Below, in pieces: positions 55,316 through 64,000 of a DNA stretch of 64,000 nt (its first letter is position 1; every line of letters begins with the position of its first letter). Source of the stretch: Egibacter rhizosphaerae (GTDB taxonomy: Bacteria; Actinomycetota; Nitriliruptoria; Euzebyales; Egibacteraceae); assembly GCF_004322855.1 (NCBI RefSeq), contig NZ_CP036402.1, positions 1,426,001 through 1,490,000 on the forward strand. Direction: 5' to 3'. The notes beneath the pieces were generated by a model. That model made no database searches. It was not told the DNA's origin and saw only the letters and a list, made by a program, of their open reading frames with translations. The position numbers were made by a program, and so were the translations under genes.

Positions 55316-55367
55316 CACGTGCCAGCGTAGCCCGCGCCCACCTTCGCGCCTGCGGCCGCTGCGGCGC

Positions 55368-56039
55368 TCAGGGCAGCGGCTTGCCGGGATCGGCGGTCGC
55401 GGCACGCAGCGTCCCGAGCCAGCCGGCCGCCGCGTCCGCCGCCTCGCGGGTCACCTCGTGCCCGCCCTCGTACCGCGCGACCGCGCAGGCCGCGCCCCGG
55501 TCGGCGAGCGTCCGGGCGACGGCCTCCACCCCCTCGGGAGTAGCGATCGGGTCGTGCCGCCCGGTGCCCAGCCACGCGCCCAGCGTTGCCAGGGACGCCT
55601 CCGGGGGTGCCGTCATGACGGGCATCGGGGCGAACGCGACGACCGCCCTGAGCAGCTCCGGCTCCAGGAGTGGCAGGACCGTGGCCATGTTCGCGCCGTT
55701 GGAGAACCCGACGGCGATCAGGGGCCGGTCGGCCAAGCCTTCCTCGGCGAGCCGCTCGCGGGCCGCCTCGGCGAGCTCGCGTCCCCGGTCGGCGATCTCG
55801 GCATCGTCGAACGTGAAGGGATACGGGCCGGGCTCGCCGGTCGGGATGCGCGTGAAGAAGCGGGGAACCCCGTCGCCCTCGGTGACCGGCCCCCGGGGGG
55901 CGAGCAGCCCCGCGTCCCCCGCCAGCGCGCGACCGAGCGGCAAGAGGCTCTGTTCGTCCCCACCGGTGCCGTGCAGCAGCAACAAGACCGGGGCGCCCTC
56001 CGAGCGCGGCGCCTCGAGAACGGCGGTGAAGCCCCTCAC
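55368..56039 (-). CDS. Phospholipase/carboxylesterase family alpha/beta hydrolase (MhqD-like)
   Basis: 223 residues. LLLLHGTGGDEQSLLPLGRAL, catalytic Ser in AVGFSNGANMA, Asp in GTGRHDPIATPEG and His in YEGGHEVT. GTG start overlaps the dioxygenase gene stop (GTGA). The pair order dioxygenase-hydrolase equals MhqO-MhqD in Bacillus, which responds to quinones and is controlled by MhqR. Confidence 0.9.
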   Translation of the reverse strand: MRGFTAVLEAPRSEGAPVLLLLHGTGGDEQSLLPLGRALAGDAGLLAPRGPVTEGDGVPRFFTRIPTGEPGPYPFTFDDAEIADRGRELAEAARERLAEEGLADRPLIAVGFSNGANMATVLPLLEPELLRAVVAFAPMPVMTAPPEASLATLGAWLGTGRHDPIATPEGVEAVARTLADRGAACAVARYEGGHEVTREAADAAAGWLGTLRAATADPGKPLP

Positions 56040-57061
56040 CGCGACTCCCCGGCGCCCGGGCCCTCCCCGTGCGCGTCATCCGCCTCGTGGCGGCGGCCCG
56101 CGAAGGGGGAGTCGCGGTCCTCCGGGAGCTTGAGCTCCGGCAGGGCGGCCTGGATCTGCTCCCGGCTCGGCTCGAGCCACGGCGGCAGCTGCAGCCGTCG
56201 GCCGAGTTCGAGCAGCGGCTCGTCCACCGTGAACCCCGGTGGGTCGGTGGCGACCTCGAGCAGCACACCGCCGGGCTCGCGGAAGTAGATCGAGTGGAAG
56301 TACTGGCGATCGATGATCGGTGTGACCTCGACGCCCTGCCCCGCCAGGGCCTCGCGCCAGTCCCGTTGCGTCGGGTCGTCGGGCGCGCGCCACGCGACGT
56401 GGTGCACCGTGCCCGCGGCCACGAGCCCCTGTGGAGCGCTCGGCTGGGCCACCACGTCGACGCGGCGTCCCGGACCGCCATCGTCGATGTCGAAGCGGTA
56501 GCGACCGTCGACCTCGTCCACCAGCCGGAACCCGAGCTGGTCGGTGAGCATCCCCGCGGTCGGGTCCGCGCCCCGCTCGGACAGCGTGACCGAGTGGAAT
56601 CCCCTGATCTGATGCTCCGCGGGGACGGGGCTCCGCTCCCACGGCGGGGACTCGCGGGTCCCCTCATGCGCGATGAGTTCGAGGACGAGGCCGTCGGGAT
56701 CGCGGAACGACAGCGCGTCCTCCTCGAGCCGTGAGGTGACCTGCTCGGTCTCGATGCCCAACCGGTTCAGGTGCTCGGTCCACCAACCCAACGAGTTCTG
56801 CGGGATCGAGAAGCTCACGGTCGTGGCCTGTCCGGTGCCCCGGCGGCCCCTCGGTGCCCCGGGCCACGGGAAGAACGTGAGGACCGTGCCCGGCGTGCCC
56901 TCGTCGTCGCCGTAGTAGAGATGATAGGTGTCCGGGGCGTCGAAGTTGACCGTCTGCTTGATGAGGCGCATGCCGAGCACGCGCAGGTAGAAGTCGACGT
57001 TCTGCTGCGGGTCGCTGGCCACGGCGGTCACGTGGTGGATGCCGAGTGGTTCGACGGCCAT
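56036..57061 (-). CDS. Ring-cleaving dioxygenase-like VOC protein (MhqO/MhqA type)
   Basis: 341 residues, two VOC/glyoxalase modules. First: GIHHVTAVASDPQQNVDFYLRVLGMRLIKQTVNFD; second: IRGFHSVTLSERGADPTAGML, TVHHVAWRAPDD and FREPGGVLLEVATDPPGF, supplying His/His/Glu metal ligands. Family members detoxify or cleave hydroquinones. ATG at 57061, then cotranscribed with the hydrolase. A 20-bp palindrome lies upstream. Confidence 0.92.
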   Translation of the reverse strand: MAVEPLGIHHVTAVASDPQQNVDFYLRVLGMRLIKQTVNFDAPDTYHLYYGDDEGTPGTVLTFFPWPGAPRGRRGTGQATTVSFSIPQNSLGWWTEHLNRLGIETEQVTSRLEEDALSFRDPDGLVLELIAHEGTRESPPWERSPVPAEHQIRGFHSVTLSERGADPTAGMLTDQLGFRLVDEVDGRYRFDIDDGGPGRRVDVVAQPSAPQGLVAAGTVHHVAWRAPDDPTQRDWREALAGQGVEVTPIIDRQYFHSIYFREPGGVLLEVATDPPGFTVDEPLLELGRRLQLPPWLEPSREQIQAALPELKLPEDRDSPFAGRRHEADDAHGEGPGAGESR

Positions 57062-57144
57062 GAGGACTCCTGAGCCCGGTCGGTCGGGTCGCGGCGAGCG
57101 GCTCGGCGCCGCCGAACGGATCGTGCCCGACGAGACGGCGCACA

Positions 57145-57164
57145 ATCATTCGGATCCGAATGAT
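57145..57164. promoter_or_regulatory. Perfect 20-bp palindromic operator upstream of the mhqO-mhqD-like operon
   Basis: ATCATTCGGATCCGAATGAT is a perfect palindrome about 83 bp before the dioxygenase ATG. On the minus strand it overlaps AT-rich GATATCATT, plausibly a -10. The size and symmetry suit a MarR-type repressor such as MhqR or YodB. No regulator gene is adjacent. Confidence 0.7.
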
Positions 57165-57283
57165 ATCCGTGAAGGTCCAGCGGCCGACGCGCGACGGCCC
57201 CGCCGACGAATCGGCGGGGCCGTGTGGTGCGGGCCCGGTCCCGGGTGCGCGTCTCGCCAACCCGGGACGGGTCGAGGGCGGAT

Positions 57284-57889
57284 CTAGCGCAGACCCAACT
57301 GGCTCGAGCAGGCCGGCCAGGCACCCCAGCCCTGGCCCTCGAGCACGCGCTCGGCGATCGCGATCTCCTGCTCACGGGTGGCCTGGTGTGCGTTCGGGGC
57401 GAACTCGTGTCCCCCGTACGCGGCCCAGGTCTGCGGGTGGAACTGCAAGCCCCCGTAGAAACCGTTGCCGGTGTTGATCGACCAGTTGCCGTTCGACTCG
57501 CACTCGGCGAGGCGATCCCAGACGCCGGTCGAAGCGCTCGGCGCCGATGCGGAGCCCGAGTCGCCGCCCCCGGTCGACTGCTCCTGGTTGGACTCCTGCT
57601 CGGTCGACTGCTCGGTCGACTGCTCGTTGGTACCCCCACCCGAGCCGTCGGGCAGCTCGAGGGTCTCGCCGACGTGGATCAGGTTGGGGTCGTCAATCTG
57701 CGGGTTCGCCTCGTACAGCACCCGCCAGCTCGACAGGCCGTGCTCGTCAGCGACGCTGCTGAGCGTGTCGCCGGACTCGACCTCGTAGCTGGCGAAGGCG
57801 GGTCCGGCCACGAGCGCGAACGCGGCGGTCGCCGTGAGGATCGTGGCGACTCGCCGGCGTCCGGCGGCCTTTGGGGAGCTACGGAACAT
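57284..57889 (-). CDS. LysM and transglycosylase (resuscitation-promoting-factor-like) secreted protein
   Basis: 201 residues. Signal peptide ([23 protein letters not shown]), LysM ([31 protein letters not shown]), a Ser/Thr/Gln linker with repeated EQST, then an Rpf domain: [27 protein letters not shown] with the catalytic Glu, and a Cys pair (CES, CSS). It cleaves peptidoglycan and can promote exit from dormancy. ATG at 57889 with GAGGAG. No c-di-AMP riboswitch core was found in its leader, although many actinobacterial rpf genes have one. Confidence 0.93.
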   Translation of the reverse strand: MFRSSPKAAGRRRVATILTATAAFALVAGPAFASYEVESGDTLSSVADEHGLSSWRVLYEANPQIDDPNLIHVGETLELPDGSGGGTNEQSTEQSTEQESNQEQSTGGGDSGSASAPSASTGVWDRLAECESNGNWSINTGNGFYGGLQFHPQTWAAYGGHEFAPNAHQATREQEIAIAERVLEGQGWGAWPACSSQLGLR

Positions 57890-58176
57890 AGGGTCTCCTC
57901 GCGTGTGGGGTTCCGGTGGCGGCCGCAGGTCGGGACTGCGTCCGGCCGCCGCGATGACCTGCACGACGGTATGGAGGCCCTGCGCACATGCCAGGGGCTG
58001 GTGTGGGCCGATGGGGAAATGACCGGACACGTAATGGTCGAGGGGACTCGCGCGGAGCGGCCGCTGGCTCGACGCATCGTCGCTGGTCAGCGATCCACCC
58101 TCACCGGAAATGAGAAATCTGACACGGTCGTCACCGCTTGCTGGCACGATTCGGGCAGGTGGGCGCTAGACGGCGT

Positions 58177-59024
58177 TCACGTATCCCGGGGGTGCGGCAC
58201 GGGTGCGCCGGTCAGCGGTTCAACCCCGACACCGCGCCAGCGCTCGACCTCGAACCCCCGCTCGTCGGCGAGATAGGCCTCGACGTCCTCACCGACCGCT
58301 TCGGAGCCCCCGACGATGATGACCCGCTCGATGTCCACGTCGTGGCGCGTGCCCTCCATGGCGTCGGCGGTCGCCTCCGTCACGGCGGAGCGCTGCGGGG
58401 TGGTCAGCAGCAGCGGGAGATCGGCACTCCCCGCGACCGGACCGGCGGCGAGCGCGTCGGCGAAATCCTCGCCGCTGGTCAGCAGCGCGGTGCGATCGCC
58501 GTCCAGGGTGCCGACCTCGGGGGGATCGAACCCCTCGAGCATCAGGGTGGCGGTCTCGTAGCGCGTGGCGCCATCGATGCGGAAGGCGTCGTGGTCCTGC
58601 TGCACCTCGTCCAGCACGCCGTCGGATAGCGCGGCCTCCCCACCGGCCAGGAAGACGGACTCGACTCCCAGGTCGTCCAGGGCGTCGAGGGTCACGTCGG
58701 GGACGGTGTCGTGCCGGCTGAGAAGGATCGGTGCGTCCACCCCTGCTGGGCCGTAGCTGGCGACCAGGGCATCCGGGAAGTCCTCGCCCGAAGCGAGGAT
58801 CGCGGTCTGAGCATCTTCGTGGCTCGCGAGCGCGAGCTGCGCGGCCGTGGCGTAGCGGTCGGCTCCCTCCAGACGGTCGGTGGTGGGAGCATCGTCCTCA
58901 TCGGTGTCCTGCGCTGCAGTCTCCGCCGCGCTCCCGGCGGTGGTCATCGCGATCAGCAGACCGCCACGAAGGCTGTCAGCACGACGGATCGCACAACCGT
59001 GCGCGGATACGTGTACGAAGGCAT
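58177..59024 (-). pseudogene. Cell-wall-binding repeat 2 protein, signal peptide out of frame
   Basis: The main frame (from about 58961 to 58177) encodes two CWB2 repeats ([16 protein letters not shown]...ILASGEDFPDALVAS, and RIDGATRYETATLML...LLTSGEDFADALAAG). It has no usable signal peptide in frame. An ATG at 59024 with GAGGGGG upstream reads MPSYTYPRTVVRSVVLTAFV then stops at 58953-58955. One extra base near 58960 would join it to LLIAMTTAGSAAETAAQ, giving a textbook signal peptide. Either a one-base assembly error or a real frameshift that inactivates export. Confidence 0.8.
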
Positions 59025-59276
59025 TGGTTGCGGCCCCCTCGATCGGGTTCGGTGTTCCGCCGGCCCGCGAGCTCTCCGGGCCGGTCGCGTGTCCGGGCCC
59101 TCCGACGCACTCGCCCCCTCGATGGGTTGAGGCGTTCGGGCGGGTTACGGCGAGTTCGTACGAGTTGTCCCGTCCGCCCCCGAGGCGCCGGGGCTTCCGG
59201 GCGCCCGCGAACGGGAATAGGGAGTGGACCGTCCGTCCCGGACCGGAACCCACCCCGCGAAGGAGCACTGCGCGCC

Positions 59277-59801
59277 ATGGAGGATGTCGTCTTCTTCACC
59301 GACGGCTGGGGCGCGATCGCCCGCACACTCGTCGTGACCGCCGTGACCTACGTGGCCCTCGTGCTGATGGTGCGCGCGAGCGGTCAGCGAACCCTCGCCC
59401 GCATGACCCCGTTCGACTTCATCCTCGCGGTCACGCTCGGCTCGGCGTTCGGGCGTGTCGTGACCGCCACGGAGGTCGGCACGATCGACGCCGTCGTCGC
59501 GCTCGCGACCCTCATCGGGATCCAGTGGCTCGTGGTGTGGCTGCGGGCGCGTGTGCCGGCGGTGGCCCGCGCCGTGAACGCGCGCCCCTCACTGCTCTAC
59601 CACGACGGCGCGCTGCAGCGGGACGCGATGCGCCGCCACCGCCTGACCGAGCAGGACGTCCTCGTCAACCTTCGCGAGAAGGGCCTCGGCTCCCTCGCGC
59701 AGGCCCACACGATCATCCTCGAGCCCGACGGGGAGTTCTCGGTGGTCACCGCCGACAAGATCGGCGACGGGGAGGCGCTTGCGCGACTCAACGAGACGTA
59801 G
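59277..59801 (+). CDS. DUF421 (YetF-type) membrane protein
   Basis: 174 residues. Three N-terminal helices with VLMVRASGQRTLARMTPFDFILAVTLGSAFG, the DUF421 signature, then a cytoplasmic domain with SLLYHDGALQRDAMRRHRLTEQDVLVNLREKG and IILEPDGEFSV. YcaP/YetF relatives are of uncertain function and are linked to envelope or spore properties. ATG at 59277; AAGGAG is 13 nt upstream, a long spacing. Its 3' end overlaps the convergent DUF4126 gene by 14 bp. Confidence 0.93.
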   Translation: MEDVVFFTDGWGAIARTLVVTAVTYVALVLMVRASGQRTLARMTPFDFILAVTLGSAFGRVVTATEVGTIDAVVALATLIGIQWLVVWLRARVPAVARAVNARPSLLYHDGALQRDAMRRHRLTEQDVLVNLREKGLGSLAQAHTIILEPDGEFSVVTADKIGDGEALARLNET

Positions 59802-60420
59802 TTGCGTCCTCGGGGCTCGCGGCGTCCACGGCAGCTTCCGCGCCCGACCCGCGAGCGCGCCTCCGACGCAGCCGGCGGCGCACGATCCGCACCCCCCACC
59901 ACAGCAGCCACACCGCGAGCGCGGAGAGGACCAGCACGACGACGAGTGCCACCACCGGGTTCGTGACCGCCAGCCACACCACCACTCCTGCCAGCCCTTG
60001 CTCGGCGGTGGACAGCAAGACGTTGCTGACCGGTTCGGGGGAACTGTTCGACGCCGCGTGCAGCGCCGCCTTTCCCCCATGGCTCACGAGGCTCAACCCG
60101 CCCGAGGACAGGGCCGCACCGAGCTGCACCCCCTGACCGAGGTCGCCGGTCAGCAGGGCGCCGATGGCGCCAGCACCGACGGGTCGCAACACGGTGTGCA
60201 CCGCGTCCCAGACGCTGTCGAGGTAGGGGACCTTGTCGGCGACGAACTCGATCGCGAACAGGCCGAACGCGACCGCGAGCACCGGGGTCGAGGTGAGCGC
60301 CTCGGGCACGTCGACCATGCCGAGGCGCCCGAACACGCCGACGAGGCCCGCGACGAGGTACACGCTGATGCCCGACGCCCAGCCGACGCCGGCGATGAGC
60401 CCCACGAGCGTCACCGTCAC
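59788..60420 (-). CDS. DUF4126 family membrane protein
   Basis: 210 residues, five or so membrane helices: GLIAGVGWASGISVYLVAGLVGVFGRLG, a loop FVADKVPYLDSVWDAVHTVLRPVGAGAIGALL, and a closing helix ALVVVLVLSALAVWLLWWGV with a very basic tail. The PYLDSVWDAVHTxxRP stretch is the DUF4126 hallmark. GTG at 60420 with GAGGG. Function unknown. Confidence 0.88.
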   Translation of the reverse strand: MTVTLVGLIAGVGWASGISVYLVAGLVGVFGRLGMVDVPEALTSTPVLAVAFGLFAIEFVADKVPYLDSVWDAVHTVLRPVGAGAIGALLTGDLGQGVQLGAALSSGGLSLVSHGGKAALHAASNSSPEPVSNVLLSTAEQGLAGVVVWLAVTNPVVALVVVLVLSALAVWLLWWGVRIVRRRLRRRRARGSGAEAAVDAASPEDATTSR

Positions 60421-60514
60421 CGCTGCCCTCGTTCTCCTGCCGGGCGCACCGTCCTGGCATCGGGCCCGTTCGCCCGCTGCGCGCCCACGATACGTGGGCG
60501 CCTCCACGACGGCG

Positions 60515-60787
60515 CTAGCGCGCCTCTCCGGCGTCGTTCGGGACCGTCGCCGCGTCCGGGGGTTCCGTGGATGCACGGCGCGCCGAACCCTGAAGCGGCG
60601 AAACGATGCCGGCCAGGGCACCAGCGATCGCGGCGAGGATGGTGGCGAACGCGTCAGGCGCCGCGATGCCCGCGAGGATCATCCACGTCCACGCGATGAC
60701 GCCGATCACCAGGTACAGGGCGAGCGCGCCCACGATGATGACGTACAACCACTCCTGCACCGTCTGCATCCTGCGTGACGAGGTCAT
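60515..60787 (-). CDS. Small two-helix membrane protein
   Basis: 90 residues: helix one WLYVIIVGALALYLVIGVIAW, helix two FATILAAIAGALAGIVSPLQG, and a polar tail. ATG at 60787. Resembles small hypothetical actinobacterial inner-membrane proteins; no function assigned. It lies 94 nt upstream of the DUF4126 gene in the same direction. Confidence 0.7.
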   Translation of the reverse strand: MTSSRRMQTVQEWLYVIIVGALALYLVIGVIAWTWMILAGIAAPDAFATILAAIAGALAGIVSPLQGSARRASTEPPDAATVPNDAGEAR

Positions 60788-61019
60788 CGGTCGCCCCTCT
60801 CGACTCTGATTTCGCGCACCCTACGCCCGAGCACGGCCGACGGGAAGCCCGGTGGGTGCGGTGACCCGATGGTGCAGCACGTCCCACGTCCTCATCCATG
60901 CGACGACACCGACGAAACTGACGAAACTGACGACGGCGGCAGCACGGTTCCGGATAGAGCCGCCAGGAGCCCGATGAGCTGCGTTTTCGCAGGTCACCGG
61001 GCGTTTCCCCCGGCGAGAC
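60788..61019. other. Gene-free spacer left of the tRNA fragment
   Basis: No convincing gene. It contains ACGAAACTG in two tandem copies at about 60913-60932. A plus-strand frame crosses it but has no coding character and includes the tRNA fragment. Confidence 0.4.
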
Positions 61020-61063
61020 GGTGGAGCCGGGAAGGAAATCGAACCCCTGACCTGCTCATTACC
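61020..61063 (-). repeat. Partial copy of the tRNA-Thr 3' half (putative attachment-site duplicate)
   Basis: About 44 bp match the 3' end of tRNA-Thr at 61826-61870 in the same orientation, from the CCA through the T-arm into the anticodon stem, with one deletion and one mismatch near the T-arm. The 5' half of the tRNA is absent. This pattern is left when an element integrates at a tRNA 3' end. Confidence 0.85.
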
Positions 61064-61108
61064 AATGGCCTCACTGGCGTTCCGGCGCGTTCGGTCGAGC
61101 CCGGCTGT

Positions 61109-61512
61109 ATGCCTAACGCCCCGGCCGGTTACCTGCTCGACGAGAACCTCAGCTGGAGGGTCGGCGAAGCGCTGCGCCTCGTCAGCTATCCGGCACGCGG
61201 GTGCAACTCGAAGCCGAGCTTGGTAGCGGTACCGCAGACGAGCTAATTGTGGGGTGGTGCAGCGAACCCAACCACGTCTGGGTCACGATCGACCACGACG
61301 CCCGGTCGCGGCACATCCGCTTCTCGATGCTTCCCACCCTCGGGGTCCACGCCATCGTCCTGCGGCCGGAGCCCAGGGGTCCTCGCGAGCAGTTGTGGAG
61401 CGTCGTGACGCGGTTTGAGGAGTGGGAGCACGCCCTGGCCAACGCTCAGGAACGCGGACGAACCTGGGTCCAGCCACGCAAGGGTCGGTTGAAGCCGCTC
61501 AAGGGCAAATGA
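61109..61512 (+). pseudogene. Frameshifted PIN-like toxin gene (DUF5615/VapC45-like)
   Basis: The first frame (61109-61246) gives YLLDENLSWRVGEALRLVSY, the opening of PIN-like DUF5615 toxins. The second frame (61201-61512) continues VQLEAELGSGTADELIVGWC, then VWVTIDHDARSRHIRFSML and HAIVLRP, matching the rest of the family. The frames must be joined by a one-base shift near 61180-61200. No antitoxin gene is intact beside it. The gene lies between the tRNA-derived duplicates. Confidence 0.72.
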
Positions 61513-61599
61513 CCACGCTCAGCGCGCGCATCCAGCTACTCCTCTGGGGGTTCCTCCCCGCGAGGCTCAGCTGCCGCTGGCTACCGGCGGACTTCGGCG

Positions 61600-61671
61600 A
61601 TGGAGGCGGAGGCGGCGAAGCAGATCGCGCGACTCGTCAGCGGGGCTGAGGAGTGGATGGAGCGCGACTAG
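61600..61671 (+). other. Short C-terminal-like coding remnant
   Basis: A 23-residue helical frame (MEAEAAKQIARLV to WMERD, then TAG) looks like the end of a larger protein rather than a gene. It lies in the 315-bp stretch 61513-61827 between the toxin remnant and tRNA-Thr, which contains no other feature. Confidence 0.3.
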
Positions 61672-61827
61672 GCGCATGACGCGGGCCGCGAGCCTCGCAT
61701 TGAGGCGGGGGCCACAGGGGTCCGCCCCTTCGCGTGACCAGCCGGCGCGGCTTGTGACCATCTCGTGACCATGCTCGGGCGCAGAAGCGCCCCGCCGAGT
61801 CTTGGCGGGGGCGACCTGCGGGGATGG

Positions 61828-61903
61828 TGGAGCCGGGAAGGGGAATCGAACCCCTGACCTGCTCATTACGAGTGAGCCGCTCTGCCGACTGAGCTATCCC
61901 GGC
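61828..61903 (-). tRNA. tRNA-Thr (anticodon CGT)
   Basis: Full cloverleaf on the minus strand: acceptor GCCGGGA/TCCCGGC, D-arm GCTCAGTCGGCAGAGC, anticodon stem GCTCA/TGAGC with loop CTCGTAA (anticodon CGT, reads ACG), T-arm AGGGGTTCGATTCCCCT, discriminator T, and encoded CCA (doubled). Confidence 0.97.
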
Positions 61904-62001
61904 GATTCTGCTTCTCACGCGGCTGTCGGGCGCTCGGAGCACGGGGCTCCCAACAACCGGTTCCCCGGCTGATTCCGGCCCGACCGCCGTGCCGGCAGGC
62001 C

Positions 62002-62029
62002 AGCCTACTGCGATCCCCACCATCGGCAA
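62002..62029 (-). promoter_or_regulatory. Probable tRNA-Thr promoter
   Basis: On the minus strand TTGCCG (rc of 62024-62029) and TAGGCT (rc of 62002-62007) are 16 nt apart, about 100 nt upstream of the tRNA 5' end. Confidence 0.5.
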
Positions 62030-62059
62030 GCTCGGAACGGTGCGTGCCGGCGGCGTCCT

Positions 62060-64000
<1,941 letters not shown>

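Noticed and set aside
57890-58150. Possible c-di-AMP (ydaO-type) riboswitch before the Rpf/LysM gene, since disA is present
   Set aside because: The conserved core words of the class (CCGAAxCCGxCAGCT and GGGTGAATC types) are absent on the minus strand of this leader.
58731-59276. N-terminal extension of the DUF421 protein
   Set aside because: The extra residues are Arg/Ser/Pro-rich and lie opposite the CWB2 gene; the family begins at the ATG at 59277.
61020-61063. A second tRNA gene
   Set aside because: Only the 3' half is present and its T-arm is damaged, so no cloverleaf can form.
60869-61108. Plus-strand frame running into the PIN-like toxin start
   Set aside because: It crosses the tRNA fragment, has no coding character or ribosome site, and the family similarity begins only at the ATG at 61109.

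Overview
The window is high-GC DNA from an actinobacterium. The evidence is a NucS mismatch endonuclease, CarD, a DUF2342 zinc metalloprotease next to tilS, a resuscitation-promoting-factor-like lysozyme, SURF1, and several promoters whose -10 box lies 6-8 nt from the start codon (leaderless transcripts). Two proteins carry type-2 cell-wall-binding repeats (CWB2). These are common in deep-branching actinobacteria, so a Nitriliruptoria-like lineage (Nitriliruptor, Euzebya, Egibacter relatives) is a reasonable but unproven guess. Almost all genes lie on the minus strand, and most long plus-strand open frames are GC-bias shadows of them.

Positions 1-11.3 kb hold a one-carbon (C1) module. It contains etfB (cut by the window edge), a dimethylglycine/sarcosine-dehydrogenase-like flavoprotein fused to a GcvT domain, a GntR/FCD regulator, folC, an FchA-type cyclohydrolase, fhs (formate-THF ligase), metF, and a stand-alone GcvT-family methyltransferase resembling DmdA/LigM demethylases. 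Together these could move methyl groups from a substrate onto tetrahydrofolate (THF) and oxidise them to formate with ATP recovery. The methylene-THF dehydrogenase step is not in the window. A DsrE-like gene, a SURF1 gene, a hypothetical gene, an SDR and a divergent cyclopropane-fatty-acid-synthase-like gene follow.

Positions 15-53 kb are recognisable as the ancestral Gram-positive housekeeping block known from Bacillus (tilS-hpt-ftsH-coaX-folP-folB-folK-lysS-clpC-radA-disA-yacL-ispD-ispF-cysS-rlmB), here with actinobacterial additions (carD, nucS, mutY, the DUF2342 protease, folE) and several insertions. The insertions are an iron(III) ABC transporter with a clear DtxR/IdeR box between hpt and ftsH; pyruvate carboxylase between coaX and lysS; an orphan sorbitol-PTS EIIB-like domain with a SorC regulator between yacL and ispD; and a degenerate IspD paralogue beside ispF, with an intact ispD divergently oriented.

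Positions 53-60.8 kb carry cell-envelope and stress genes. These are a membrane protein, a thioredoxin-like and DsbB-like oxidative folding pair, an MhqO/MhqD-type dioxygenase-hydrolase pair behind a perfect 20-bp palindrome, an Rpf/LysM lysozyme, a CWB2 protein whose signal peptide is out of frame, and DUF421, DUF4126 and small membrane proteins.

Positions 61.0-61.9 kb hold a tRNA-Thr(CGT) whose 3' half is duplicated about 0.8 kb away. The duplicates bracket a frameshifted PIN-like toxin gene, so this looks like the relic of a tRNA-integrated element. The window ends inside a secreted subtilisin-like protease with a long Glu-Pro linker and three CWB2 repeats.
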